From NCBI GenBank assembly GCA_035498405.1, contig DATKAE010000047.1, positions 1 to 64,000 on the forward strand: a DNA stretch of 64,000 nt, in the 5' to 3' direction. Below, piece after piece: positions 1-8,792 of this stretch. Source of the stretch: DATBFU01 sp035498405 (GTDB lineage: Bacteria; Acidobacteriota; Thermoanaerobaculia; UBA5066; Gp7-AA6). Made by a program: the position numbers and the translations under genes. Positions within the stretch are counted from its first letter, which is position 1. Each line of letters opens with the position of its first letter. The notes under the pieces were generated by a model. It was given only the letters and a program-made list of their open reading frames with translations. It ran no database searches and was not told where the DNA came from.

Positions 1-1493
1 ATGGCGCCGCCTGGGGAGACCGTCCGACCGAGATTTTCCTGAGCCATATCGGCAGCCCCGAAACGCGTTCGCTCGGCATTCCGGAAGCGAACCTCCTCTC
101 TGTGGCTCCTTCGGGCGAGCTCGCGATCCTCCTGAAGAAGAACGATCTCTATACCCCCATGGGCAGCGGAACTCTTGCGCGGGTTGCCCTCGCCGGCGGC
201 GCGCCGCGCAAGGTCGCCGAGGACGTGGTCACCGCCGACTGGTCGCCGGATGGAAACAGCCTCGCCATCGTGCGCAACCTCGGAAGCAAGTTCGCGCTCG
301 AGTTTCCGCCGGGTAAGGCGATCTACTCCACCGGGACGGAGCTTTCGTCGGCGCGTGTCTCGCCGGACGGCAAGCGGGTTGCGCTCGTCGAGTCCGACGG
401 CAGTCACAACTGGATTGACATCATCGACTCCGGTGGGAATCGGAAAGAGCTCGCGAAGGACCTCATCTACATCGACACGCTTGCCTGGCATCCCTCGGGG
501 CGGGAAGTCTGGTTCGACGGCGTGGACCCTCGGCCGTCGCCGGGGATCTTTGCGGTGAGCCTGGAGGGAGCCGAACGGACCGTCGCTACGACGACCGATC
601 TCGAAGTGGTTCACGACATCGCGCGGGACGGCAGCGTCCTGATCGAGCGCGCGATCCTGAGGGGGTCCATCCGTGGCTCCTTCAACGGAGACAGCCAGGA
701 GCATGACCTGTCCTGGCTCGACCATTCGATTCTCGGCTCTCTGTCCAACGACGGGAAAACTCTGCTCTTTTCGGAGGCTGGCGAAGGCGGGGGGCCAAAC
801 CTCTCGGTCTACCTCCGAGCGACCGACGGCTCGCCCGCCGTTCGTCTCGGGGACGGCAGGGCGCTCGACCTCTCACCCGATGGGAGATGGGCGCTCACAC
901 TTCTGCCCTCGACCCCGGCGCCTCGACTCGTCCTTCTTCCGACGGGCGTCGGCGAGCCGAGGCCCGTTCCGGTCGAGGGCCTGCAGATCCTCTGGGCGTT
1001 GTTCCTTCCACCCGACGGGAAGCGGATCTCGATCGTGGCGTCCGAGCCCGGCCATGGCGTACGCAACTACGTGATGGATCTCTCCGGAGGCAAGCCACGC
1101 CCGTTCACGTCCGAAGTGCGTTACGCCGGCGCCGTGTCGCCCGACGGGCAGTTTGCGGCCGACAGCGGCGTGGATCGGCGGGCCGTAATCCTTCCGGTCG
1201 CCGGAGGCGCGCCTCGTCCGATTGCCGGCCTCGATCCGGGTGACGTGCCGATTCAATGGAGCGCCGACGGCGAGTATGTCTATGCCACCCGCTACGGAGA
1301 GGCGCCGCTCCCCGTCTATCGCGTCAACCTGAAGACCGGCAAGAAGGAGCTCTGGAAGGAGCTGATGCCGCCCGACCGCGCGGGTCTCGTGAAAGTCGAC
1401 GACGTCGCCATCAGCCGCGACGGCCGCTCGTACGCCTATTCCTTCAGCCGTGTCACCGCGTCGGATCTCTTCCTCGTGAAGGGCTGGAAGTAG
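1..1493 (+). CDS. PD40/WD40-like beta-propeller protein, 5' truncated (probable kinase C-terminus)
   Basis: The reading frame is open from the window edge (first full codon at base 3) to TAG at 1491-1493, so the start lies outside. The visible ~496 residues contain repeated PD40/TolB-like signatures such as WSPDGNSLAIV, VSPDGKRVALV and WSADGEYVYATR, spaced as in a six- to seven-bladed propeller. No catalytic motif is visible. The next two genes are Hanks kinases with the same kind of C-terminal propeller, so I infer this is the sensor part of another kinase of that type, though a stand-alone TolB-like protein is possible. The product ends in a basic GWK tail. It is followed 94 bases later by a kinase on the same strand. 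Confidence 0.8.
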   Translation, partial: GAAWGDRPTEIFLSHIGSPETRSLGIPEANLLSVAPSGELAILLKKNDLYTPMGSGTLARVALAGGAPRKVAEDVVTADWSPDGNSLAIVRNLGSKFALEFPPGKAIYSTGTELSSARVSPDGKRVALVESDGSHNWIDIIDSGGNRKELAKDLIYIDTLAWHPSGREVWFDGVDPRPSPGIFAVSLEGAERTVATTTDLEVVHDIARDGSVLIERAILRGSIRGSFNGDSQEHDLSWLDHSILGSLSNDGKTLLFSEAGEGGGPNLSVYLRATDGSPAVRLGDGRALDLSPDGRWALTLLPSTPAPRLVLLPTGVGEPRPVPVEGLQILWALFLPPDGKRISIVASEPGHGVRNYVMDLSGGKPRPFTSEVRYAGAVSPDGQFAADSGVDRRAVILPVAGGAPRPIAGLDPGDVPIQWSADGEYVYATRYGEAPLPVYRVNLKTGKKELWKELMPPDRAGLVKVDDVAISRDGRSYAYSFSRVTASDLFLVKGWK

Positions 1494-1517
1494 AGCTTCC
1501 TGTCGCTCTGGACTCCC

Positions 1518-1560
1518 CCCTCACCCTAGCCCTCTCCCCCGAAGACGGGGCGAGGGTAGG
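1518..1560. repeat. Imperfect GC-rich palindrome between two genes
   Basis: The arms CCTAGCCCTCTCCCCC and GGGGCGAGGGTAGG pair over about 14 bases around a short GAAGAC loop. It lies between the stop at 1493 and the kinase start at 1589. It resembles short interspersed palindromes seen between genes in many GC-rich bacteria, and could act as a terminator, though no T-run follows. Confidence 0.4.
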
Positions 1561-1569
1561 ACTCACAGC

Positions 1570-1575
1570 TAGAAT
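1570..1575 (+). promoter_or_regulatory. Candidate -10 element TAGAAT for the 1589 kinase
   Basis: TAGAAT sits 13 bases before the ATG at 1589 and is followed by a C-rich stretch. The same TAGAAT-plus-C/G-rich arrangement occurs before other genes here (15661, 36679; variants at 4533, 12581, 18962, 58982). If used, the transcript would be almost leaderless. No convincing -35 hexamer was found. Confidence 0.35.
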
Positions 1576-1588
1576 CCCCCTCGATCTC

Positions 1589-4306
1589 ATGCCGCTTTCT
1601 CCAGGCACCCGTCTGGGTCCCTACGAGATCCTATCGCCGCTCGGCGCGGGAGGGATGGGCGAGGTCTACCGCGCGAAGGACACACGGCTCGGTCGAGACG
1701 TCGCGATCAAGGTCCTGCCGTCCCATCTATCCGCCTCCGCGGAAGCGCGTCAGCGCTTCGAGCGGGAGGCGAAGGCGATCTCGCAGCTCACGCACCCACA
1801 CATCTGCACGCTCTACGACGTCGGGAACCAGTATGGGGTCGAGTACTTGGTGATGGAGTTGCTGGAAGGCGAGACGCTCTCGGAGAGGCTGGTCAAGGGT
1901 GGGCTGCCGCTGGAGCAGACGTTGCGGCACGGGACGGAGATTGCCGACGCTCTTGACAAGGCACATCGGCAAGGCATCGTGCACCGGGATCTGAAGCCCT
2001 CCAACGTCATGCTGACGAGGTCGGGGGTGAAGCTTCTGGACTTCGGGCTGGCTTTGAAGCGGCCGCTCGACGCTGCCGGAAATGGGCAGGCGGCCGTGGC
2101 CCACGATCCCATGGCGAGAGCGCACCTCACGGCTCTTCCAACCGTGATCAATGATCCGAGCTTGACGACCCCGGGGACGATCCTCGGAACGTTTCAGTAC
2201 ATGGCGCCGGAGCAGCTGGAGGGCAAGGAGGCGGACGGCCGAACGGACATCTTTGCTTTCGGGTGTGTCCTCTACGAGATGGTGACGGGGAGGAAGGCGT
2301 TTTCGGGGACGAGCCAGGCGAGCCTGATCTCCGCGATCATGACGAGCGAGCCGGCAGCGATCTCAACGATTCGGCCTATGACGCCTGCCGCGCTCGACCG
2401 GGTCGTCAAGACCTGCCTCGCCAAGGACCCCGAGAACCGATGGCAGTCGGCGGGAGATCTTGCGCGCGAGCTGCGATGGATCGCGCGGGGGAGCGCTGAT
2501 GCGCCGGTGCTCGCGTCGGGACGACGGATGGGAACACGCGAGCGACTCGCGTGGGCCAGCGCAGCCCTGGCCGCCGCCGGCCTGGTGACTGCTCTCGCCT
2601 CGCGATCTCCAAGATCTCCGGTAGGCTTCGACCAGGCGATCCAGTTCAAGATTCCGCTTCCGGAGTCGGTGTCCTATGTCGGAGTCGATCCGATCAAGTC
2701 GATGTTCGCGCTCTCGCCCGACGGCAGCGCAGTGGCGTTTCTCGGCTCGACGACCGCGGGCACGCAGATCTTCGTGCGGTCGCTCGGAGCGGTTGCTTTG
2801 CAGGCGATTTCTGGAACGGAAGGCGCCGAGTCCCCCTTCTGGTCGCCGGACGGAAAGAATCTTGCCTTCTTTGCGGGAGGCAAACTGAAACGGGTCGGTC
2901 TGTCGGGAGGTCCCGCTGTCACCGTCTGCGAGGCCGAGAGCGGCGGTACCGGGACGTGGGGTCGGGACGGAACGATCCTTTTCGCCGAATGGGGGTTCAC
3001 CAAGACCCGGCACGTCGTCCTCCGCGTCCCGGCCTCAGGAGGCCGGGTGACTGAGGCGACGAGACTCGACGCCTCGCGGCGCGAGCACATGCACTACTGG
3101 CCGGCGTTTCTTCCCGATGGGAGGCATTTCCTGTACCTGGTGGACGCGGGAGAGGGCTGGCCCAAGGAGGAACAACAGATCCGGATCGGCGAGCTCGATT
3201 CCTCGACGACACGCTTCGTGATGCGGACCCCATCCCGATGCGAGTATTCCCCGACTGGCCATCTGCTCTTCGCCCGCGAAGGGGCGCTCTTCGCCCAGGC
3301 GTTCGATCCCGTCGGCGGAGTCCTTCGTGGCGACGCCTTCGTGGTCGCTCCGGAGGTCCAGACGTATGTGACGACGGGGGATGCCGACTTTTCGGTCGCG
3401 TCACGCGCTCCGGTCCTGGCGTTCAAGGAGCCAATCCACTCCCGGCTGACCTGGGTCTCCCGATCGGGAAGGGAGGAAGGCGCCGTTCGCCCGGAGGGGT
3501 CTTATCTGGGCCCGCGCCTTTCCCGGGCCGGAGACCGTCTCGCGTTCGCGCAAGTCGATCCGCGGCTGGGGACGGGCGACATCTGGATCCAGGACCTGCA
3601 GCACGGCACGACTGCTCGCGCCACGTTCGATCCGACCTCGGAGTGGAGCCCGGTGTGGCTCCCGGACGGCAGCCGCGTGATTTACTCTTCGGACGCTGGC
3701 GGCGAGCTCCCGGATCTGTTCTGGCTGGATCCGGCCTCCGGAAAGACGGGCCTGTTGCTTCACAGCCGCGGCGTCAAGTGGCCGGACGACGTCTCCCCGG
3801 ATGGCCGCTTCCTGTTGTACTTCGAGATGCTGAGCAAGCAACCGGTCATCATGGTCCTGCCGCTGACCGGAGACAAGAAGCCCTTCCCGTTCTTGACCCA
3901 GCCGTTCCCGGAGTATTCCCCGCGATTCTCGCCGGACGGGCGCTTCGTGGCCTACGTCGCCGAAGGGTCCGGGAAGCCTGAGGTCTACGTCCGGCCGTTT
4001 CCGGGACCGGGGCAGCCCTGGCAGGTCTCGAGAACGGGCGGCAAGGCGCCCCGCTGGAGTTCCGACGGCCGCGAGATCTTCTTCCTTACCGAGCATGCGG
4101 TCATGTCGGCCGCGGTCCGAACGGGTCACGGATTCGAGACGACGACTCCCGTTCCCCTCTTCGGCGCGGACCTGTCCGCAGGGGGCGACAAGTTCGGCTA
4201 CGAGGTCGGCGCGGATGGGCGGTTTCTGGTGCTTCAGCCGGACGCCGGAGCCCGCGACACGGGCATCCACGTGGTCGCCAACTGGCTCTCGGGACGCCGG
4301 AACTAA
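1589..4306 (+). CDS. Receptor-like Ser/Thr protein kinase with PD40 sensor region
   Basis: A 905-residue Hanks-type kinase. I chose the ATG at 1589 because the kinase domain begins directly after it; the open frame extends further upstream without family support. Visible motifs are the Gly-rich loop GAGGMGEVY (19-27), the ATP-binding lysine K41 in AIK, the catalytic loop HRDLKPSN (132-139), DFG at 151-153 and APE-like MAPEQ. The activation segment between DFG and TPGT carries about 35 extra residues. A hydrophobic segment near 320-337 is a likely transmembrane helix. The rest is a PD40/WD40-like propeller with repeated SPDG motifs, expected outside the membrane. Known family role: phosphorylation of Ser/Thr in response to a bound signal. 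The ligand and substrates cannot be told from sequence. Confidence 0.93.
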   Translation: MPLSPGTRLGPYEILSPLGAGGMGEVYRAKDTRLGRDVAIKVLPSHLSASAEARQRFEREAKAISQLTHPHICTLYDVGNQYGVEYLVMELLEGETLSERLVKGGLPLEQTLRHGTEIADALDKAHRQGIVHRDLKPSNVMLTRSGVKLLDFGLALKRPLDAAGNGQAAVAHDPMARAHLTALPTVINDPSLTTPGTILGTFQYMAPEQLEGKEADGRTDIFAFGCVLYEMVTGRKAFSGTSQASLISAIMTSEPAAISTIRPMTPAALDRVVKTCLAKDPENRWQSAGDLARELRWIARGSADAPVLASGRRMGTRERLAWASAALAAAGLVTALASRSPRSPVGFDQAIQFKIPLPESVSYVGVDPIKSMFALSPDGSAVAFLGSTTAGTQIFVRSLGAVALQAISGTEGAESPFWSPDGKNLAFFAGGKLKRVGLSGGPAVTVCEAESGGTGTWGRDGTILFAEWGFTKTRHVVLRVPASGGRVTEATRLDASRREHMHYWPAFLPDGRHFLYLVDAGEGWPKEEQQIRIGELDSSTTRFVMRTPSRCEYSPTGHLLFAREGALFAQAFDPVGGVLRGDAFVVAPEVQTYVTTGDADFSVASRAPVLAFKEPIHSRLTWVSRSGREEGAVRPEGSYLGPRLSRAGDRLAFAQVDPRLGTGDIWIQDLQHGTTARATFDPTSEWSPVWLPDGSRVIYSSDAGGELPDLFWLDPASGKTGLLLHSRGVKWPDDVSPDGRFLLYFEMLSKQPVIMVLPLTGDKKPFPFLTQPFPEYSPRFSPDGRFVAYVAEGSGKPEVYVRPFPGPGQPWQVSRTGGKAPRWSSDGREIFFLTEHAVMSAAVRTGHGFETTTPVPLFGADLSAGGDKFGYEVGADGRFLVLQPDAGARDTGIHVVANWLSGRRN

Positions 4307-4426
4307 TCGGAGGGTTCGTCCCAAGAACCTCGAGCCCTGCTCAAGACCCGGAACGTCGTTTCAACACTGGCGCGATTATCGGGATGCACTGGGTCGCGCT
4401 TGCGAAATGGTCCTGTCTTAGAGAAT

Positions 4427-4505
4427 GGCGAGAAGCCTCTGCATCTCCCGCAGCCAGCCTCCGAAAAGTTTCCAACTGGGAACTATGTGGGGAGCCACTG
4501 CTCAA
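4427..4505. repeat. Dispersed repeat, copy A
   Basis: About 75 bases nearly identical to 7308-7380 and clearly related to 15503-15586. Shared blocks include CTCCCGCAGCCAGC and CCAACTGGG, then ACTATGTGGGGAGCCACT. Read on the minus strand it is open and ends in a stop, with a conserved FGGWLREMQRLLA-like pattern. It lies between two kinase genes, 49 bases before the second. Confidence 0.7.
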
Positions 4506-4553
4506 CGGGCATTCGCACTTCGGGCCGCAGTGTAAAGTTCTCGCCGGGGTCCG

Positions 4554-7223
4554 ATGACACTCACAGCTGGGACCCGCCTCGGTCACTACGAAATTCTCGC
4601 GCCTCTCGGTGCGGGAGGGATGGGAGAGGTCTACCGCGCACGGGATCCGCGGCTGGGGCGCGAAGTGGCCATCAAGGTCCTGCCGGAAGCCCTCGCTGCG
4701 GATCGCGACCGGCTGGCGCGTTTCGAGCAGGAGGCTCGCTCGGCCTCAGCGCTCAATCACCCGAACATCGTAACGATCTACGAGATCGGCGTGGCCGGAT
4801 CGGTCTCTTACATTTCGATGGAGCTCGTGGAAGGAAAGACTCTGCGGGAGGTTGTCGCGGAGGGTCCGGTCCCAACCAAGCGCCTCATCGCCATCGCCGC
4901 GCAGATCGCGGACGCGCTCGCCAAAGCGCACGAGGCCGGGATCATTCACCGCGACCTGAAGCCGGAAAATCTGATGGTCACGCGAGACGGCTTCGTGAAG
5001 ATTCTCGACTTCGGCCTCGCGAAGCTGGCTCTCCCTGAGTCCAGCGAGATCTCCGCGATGCCGACGCTGGCCAAGCCCGAAACGCACGCCGGTGTCGTCC
5101 TCGGCACGGTCGGCTACATGTCCCCCGAACAGGCGAGCGGACTGCGGCTGGATTTCCGCTCGGATCAATTTTCCCTGGGTTCGATCCTCTACGAGCTCGC
5201 AACTGGAAGGCGCGCGTTCTCGCGGCCGACGACGGCGGAGGCGCTGGTCGCAATCATCCGGGAAGAGCCGGAAGGGATCGCGGCGCTTGCTCCGCAGATT
5301 CCCGTCCCCGTGCGCTGGGTGATCGAGCGTTGCCTCGCCAAGGATCCGGAGGAACGCTATGCCTCGACCCGGGACCTGGCACGTGACCTGAAGCACTTGC
5401 GCGACCACGGGTCCGAGGTCTCGGCGGAGGCAGCCCCCGTCGTGCTCGCTCGGCGGCTCGGCTGGTTCGGTCCGGCGCTGGCGGCGGGAGTCCTTCTCGG
5501 CGGGGCCTTGGTGGTCTTCGCGGCCCTTCGCGCGCGCCATCCATCTCCGGCGCAACCGGTACGATTCGCGATACCGGTTCCGCCCCGGGCCACCTATTCG
5601 CCAGCGGAGGGTTCTCGAGGGTTTGCGATCTCTCCGGACGGCACGCGCCTGGTCATCGAGGCGAGCATGGCCGGGCGACGACGTCTCTTTCTCCGGCCGC
5701 TCGACTCGGACAAGGCGGCCGAGCTCGACGGCACGAGCGGGGCGGAGTCGCCCTTCTGGTCACCGGACAGCCGCTTCATCGCGTTCTTCGCAGACGGCAA
5801 GCTGAAGAAGATCCCGGCCGCGGGCGGCCCTCCCGAGGAGCTCTGCGCGGCATCGTTCGACATCGTCGGGAGCTGGAACCGTGAAGGCACGATTCTCTTC
5901 TCGCAGATATCTTCCAACGCGGAGATTTTTCGCGTTTCGGACAAAGGAGGAGAGGCCGTGCGCGTGACGTCGGTCGATCCGTCGCGCGGTGCGGTCGCCG
6001 ACATCTGGCCCCACTTTCTGCCGGATGGCCGTCGATTCCTCTACTTGGACTGGGTATCGCATCCAATGAGTCCGGGGCATGCGCCGCGCGAGCTGCGAGT
6101 TGCCTCCCTCGACTCGAAGGAGAGCCGAGTCGTGACGCGGCTCGATTCCAGGGCCGAGTATGCCTCTCCCGGATACCTGCTCTACGTCCGCGACGCCACG
6201 CTTTTTGCACAGCCGTTCGACGAGGCGAGAGCGCGCCTCACTGGAGAGCCGCTTCTCGTGGCGGAGGGCGTCCATTACTTCTACGGGCCCGCCCATGCGG
6301 CCTTCTCCGTCTCTCAAACCGGGGTCCTCGTCTATCAGGCGGCGGCCCGTCCTTCCCGGCTTGTGTGGCTCGATCGAGCGGGGAGAGAAATCGGCACTCT
6401 CGGGGAGCCCGCGGTCTTGAACGGGTTTCGGATTTCAGCCGATGGACAGAAGGTGGCTGCCGCCATCGAGGACAAGCGGACCGGAACATCGGACGTCTGG
6501 GTCTTCGAACTCCAGCGGGGCGTCTCGACGCGGCTCCACTCTGATCCCGTGGACGAGAAGTCCCCAGTTTGGTCGCCCGACGGATCGAAGGTTCTCTACC
6601 GCTCGGACCGAATGGGTGTCCCCGACATCTACGAGATCGCGGTCGGAGTGCCGGGAAGCGAAAGGCGGCTGCTCGAGCAGCCGGGAGTCCAACAGCCGGA
6701 GGACATTTCCCGCGACGGGCGCTTGCTCATCTACCGCAACAACACCCAGACGACGGCGCCGGACATCTGGATCCTGCCGCTCAACGGAGACGCGAAGCCC
6801 CTGCCTTGGCTTCAAACGCCCTTTGCCGAAAGGAGCCCACGGATCTCTCCGGACGGGCGGTGGATCGCCTACGAGTCGGATGAGGCGGGAGATCCCGAGG
6901 TCTACGTGGCCCTGACGGAAGGGGGCGGAGAAAAGAAGCGGCTCTCTCCGGCCGGAGGAAGACTCCCGCGGTGGCGGCGAGACGGCAGGGAGATGTACTA
7001 CGTCACGCCGGACGGCTTCCTCGCGGCAGTCCCGATCGCCCCGGGGGCGCGACTGGAGACCGACGCTCCGCTCCGGCTTTTTCACCTCGAGCCGGCGATC
7101 GAGGACTACGACGTGGCTCCTGACGGTTCGCGGTTCTTGGTAAGCACGCCCGAGGAGAGAGGCCGGGAGTCGCCGATCCGAGTGATCGTCAACTGGCCGG
7201 CGACGCTGACGAGCGAAAAATGA
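4554..7223 (+). CDS. Receptor-like Ser/Thr protein kinase with PD40 sensor region
   Basis: An 889-residue Hanks kinase beginning MTLTAGTRLGHYEIL, a start shared with the neighbouring kinase and with kinase fragments at 7220 and 12601. Motifs: GAGGMGEVY loop (19-27), K41, HRDLKPEN (132-139), DFG 152-154 and GTVGYMSPEQ. A transmembrane helix lies near 303-325 and is followed by a beta-propeller of PD40 repeats, many with the SPDG core. A non-coding leader with TGTAAAGTT precedes the ATG and is related to the leader of the fragment at 12601, so the cassette seems to have been copied with its upstream sequence. The stop codon overlaps an ATG that opens a kinase remnant. Signal and substrates are unknown. 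Confidence 0.93.
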   Translation: MTLTAGTRLGHYEILAPLGAGGMGEVYRARDPRLGREVAIKVLPEALAADRDRLARFEQEARSASALNHPNIVTIYEIGVAGSVSYISMELVEGKTLREVVAEGPVPTKRLIAIAAQIADALAKAHEAGIIHRDLKPENLMVTRDGFVKILDFGLAKLALPESSEISAMPTLAKPETHAGVVLGTVGYMSPEQASGLRLDFRSDQFSLGSILYELATGRRAFSRPTTAEALVAIIREEPEGIAALAPQIPVPVRWVIERCLAKDPEERYASTRDLARDLKHLRDHGSEVSAEAAPVVLARRLGWFGPALAAGVLLGGALVVFAALRARHPSPAQPVRFAIPVPPRATYSPAEGSRGFAISPDGTRLVIEASMAGRRRLFLRPLDSDKAAELDGTSGAESPFWSPDSRFIAFFADGKLKKIPAAGGPPEELCAASFDIVGSWNREGTILFSQISSNAEIFRVSDKGGEAVRVTSVDPSRGAVADIWPHFLPDGRRFLYLDWVSHPMSPGHAPRELRVASLDSKESRVVTRLDSRAEYASPGYLLYVRDATLFAQPFDEARARLTGEPLLVAEGVHYFYGPAHAAFSVSQTGVLVYQAAARPSRLVWLDRAGREIGTLGEPAVLNGFRISADGQKVAAAIEDKRTGTSDVWVFELQRGVSTRLHSDPVDEKSPVWSPDGSKVLYRSDRMGVPDIYEIAVGVPGSERRLLEQPGVQQPEDISRDGRLLIYRNNTQTTAPDIWILPLNGDAKPLPWLQTPFAERSPRISPDGRWIAYESDEAGDPEVYVALTEGGGEKKRLSPAGGRLPRWRRDGREMYYVTPDGFLAAVPIAPGARLETDAPLRLFHLEPAIEDYDVAPDGSRFLVSTPEERGRESPIRVIVNWPATLTSEK

Positions 7224-7273
7224 CCCTCGTGGCCGGCACTCGCCTCGGTCCATAGGAGATCCTGTTGCCCTTG
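7220..7273 (+). pseudogene. Kinase N-terminal fragment with nonsense codon
   Basis: The ATG overlaps the TGA of the preceding kinase. It reads MTLVAGTRLGP, then TAG where the family has a Tyr codon, then EILLPL, after which similarity to the kinase G-loop region fades. This is the first ~20 codons of another kinase of the same type, broken by a Tyr-to-stop change and then truncated. Confidence 0.7.
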
Positions 7274-7307
7274 ATCGACGGCGCGAAGTCGTCCGGCCTT
7301 ACTCCGC

Positions 7308-7410
7308 GGCGAGAAGACTCTCAATCTCCCGCAGCCAGCGGCCGAAAGGGTTCCAACTGGGGACTATGTGGGGAGCCACTACTCTCTACGAATTCACTCC
7401 GAGACCCGCA
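7308..7410. repeat. Dispersed repeat, copy B
   Basis: The best-preserved copy. On the minus strand it reads without interruption to a TAA, with the pattern FGRWLREIESLLAAE. After the shared block it continues with ACGAATTC and CCGAGACC, blocks also found just before the kinase fragment at 12601. The remaining 150 bases up to the next gene hold nothing I recognise. Confidence 0.7.
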
Positions 7411-7560
7411 ATCGCTGCGGCCGCATCCCCGCGGCGACCAGCCTGGCTCCGCCGGCAGTGATGAATCTGCATCATGGCTCCGAGACGGCTTCAACAGAGA
7501 CTCACGAGCGAAACAATGCTCGAGATGACTAGGAAAGGGAGGGGCCAATTGATCAGAGTG

Positions 7561-8184
7561 ATGAGAACAACCGTTATGGCTCTTGCGGCGACGACACTGA
7601 CGGGAGCTTTGCTTGCCCAATCCGCACAAGAGCGTCTTGCAGCCTCCGTGAAGGACGCCCGGGATCAGCTTCAAAGCGCGCGTACCGATTTGCAGGAGAC
7701 GGTCGGCGCGCTCAATGACCTCCGAGGTCAGACTGGCGACCTAAAACCCGGTTTCGAGAAGTACTCCGAGTCGATCGAGAAGACTCGCAATTCGGCCGGC
7801 CTTGCGGCGAAGTTGGCCGGAACCATGTCGGCGGATAGCAAGTCCTATTTCGACTCCTGGCAGTCGGAGATCAATACCATCTCAAATAAGGACATCCAGA
7901 AGACGTCTACCAAGCGTTTGAAGACTGTTCAAAAGGAATATGACAACGCTGTCAAGCAGCTCAAGCCCCTGCCGTCTTTGTTTGCGCCGATGATGTCGGA
8001 CCTCGACGACTTCAAGAAAGCGCTGGGCATGGATCTGACGCCCGCCGGACTCAAGGCGCACTCCAAAGCCATGGACAAGACCAACAAGAGCCTGGCTGCT
8101 TTCCAGGAGCCGATCACCAAGTCGTTGGTGGAGCTTGACAAGTTGTCCACCGACCTGACGCCTGCCGCGCCCGCTGCCAAGTAA
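7561..8184 (+). CDS. DUF2959-like secreted protein
   Basis: A 207-residue protein. After the start come MRTTVMALAATTLTGALLAQ, a Sec-type signal peptide without a lipobox cysteine, and then a Lys/Glu-rich, strongly helical body (QERLAASVKDARDQL, EKYSESIEKTRN). This matches the DUF2959 family, an uncharacterised envelope family usually of about 210 residues. The open frame begins at 7474. The purine-rich GGAAAGGGAGGGG ends near 7545, which also suits a TTG start at 7549; the ATG at 7561 gives the cleanest signal peptide. A perfect hairpin follows the gene. Function is unknown; helical coiled-coil structure and export are what can be seen. Confidence 0.75.
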   Translation: MRTTVMALAATTLTGALLAQSAQERLAASVKDARDQLQSARTDLQETVGALNDLRGQTGDLKPGFEKYSESIEKTRNSAGLAAKLAGTMSADSKSYFDSWQSEINTISNKDIQKTSTKRLKTVQKEYDNAVKQLKPLPSLFAPMMSDLDDFKKALGMDLTPAGLKAHSKAMDKTNKSLAAFQEPITKSLVELDKLSTDLTPAAPAAK

Positions 8185-8230
8185 CCTGCTCGGCCGCGAG
8201 CGACATCGGGAAGCAGAAAACAGGTCCTCG

Positions 8231-8263
8231 GTCGGCGCCCGCCACCTTGTGGCGGGCGCCGAC
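8231..8263. terminator. Perfect 15-bp hairpin after the DUF2959 gene
   Basis: The arms GTCGGCGCCCGCCAC (8231-8245) and GTGGCGGGCGCCGAC (8249-8263) are fully complementary around a CTT loop, 47 bases after the stop. No T-run follows, so it may act as a Rho-assisted terminator or an RNA 3' end stabiliser. Confidence 0.55.
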
Positions 8264-8400
8264 AGGATTGCAGGGGCGCTCCGCAGCGCGTCGAAAAAGT
8301 CGGGGCTTTCGTGTGGCGAACAATGTTCTCGCCGATCTCCGGGTCTCCAACTATCGCCGCCGCCGCGATGGTAGTGTCACCGCAAGAGAAGGGAGCTGCG

Positions 8401-8553
8401 ATGGTTGGAAAAGCGAAACGAACGACTCACCGCAGCGTTTCGGGCAAGAGGCGATACGCCGTGCGTGACGCAAAGGGGCGCTTCTAAGACATTCAGACTG
8501 ATGAACGCCCCCACCGGGCCGACCTGGAACGAAGGGCGAAGGCCGAGAAATGG
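8401..8553 (+). pseudogene. Small conserved gene interrupted by one in-frame stop
   Basis: A good ribosome site (GAAGGGAG) precedes the ATG at 8401. The frame reads MVGKAKRTTHRSVSGKRR, then YAVRDAKGRF, then TAA at 8485-8487. It continues in the same frame as DIQT, then HRADLERRAKAEKW. From memory, small proteins of several phyla have RDAKGRFKDIQT followed by a RAH-like, Lys/Arg-rich helix, so the TAA stands where a Lys codon (AAA or AAG) would be. A single substitution explains the break. A short 28-residue product from 8401 to 8487 could still be made. The rest of 8185-8790 holds only the hairpin at 8231. Confidence 0.6.
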
Positions 8554-8792
8554 CGTCCAGGCGCTCGGGCTCGAGAAGTCGTCTTCGAAAACAGGGCGGC
8601 TGCCTTCCGGGCGCGGTGTCGAGATCGACCCTCGCAGAGCGGGCCGGAGTTCCGGCAACCGACAGGCGCGCGAACAAGCTGCGAAGGCTCACCCTCTCGT
8701 CACACCGCTCTGCGGAGGCTGAGTCGGTTGGACGAGGGTTCTTGTTTCCCCGCGTTCGGGGCGTTTGAGATCCGAAATTGGGCGTTGGTGTC

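Noticed and set aside
4427..4502. A real minus-strand gene in the dispersed repeat
   Set aside because: The conserved minus-strand peptide has no ribosome site, is too short, and copy C breaks the frame. I report it as a repeat only.
8231..8263. The perfect 15-bp hairpin as an attachment site or mobile-element end
   Set aside because: No second copy, no flanking duplication and no recombinase nearby. Its position right after a stop fits a terminator-like hairpin better.
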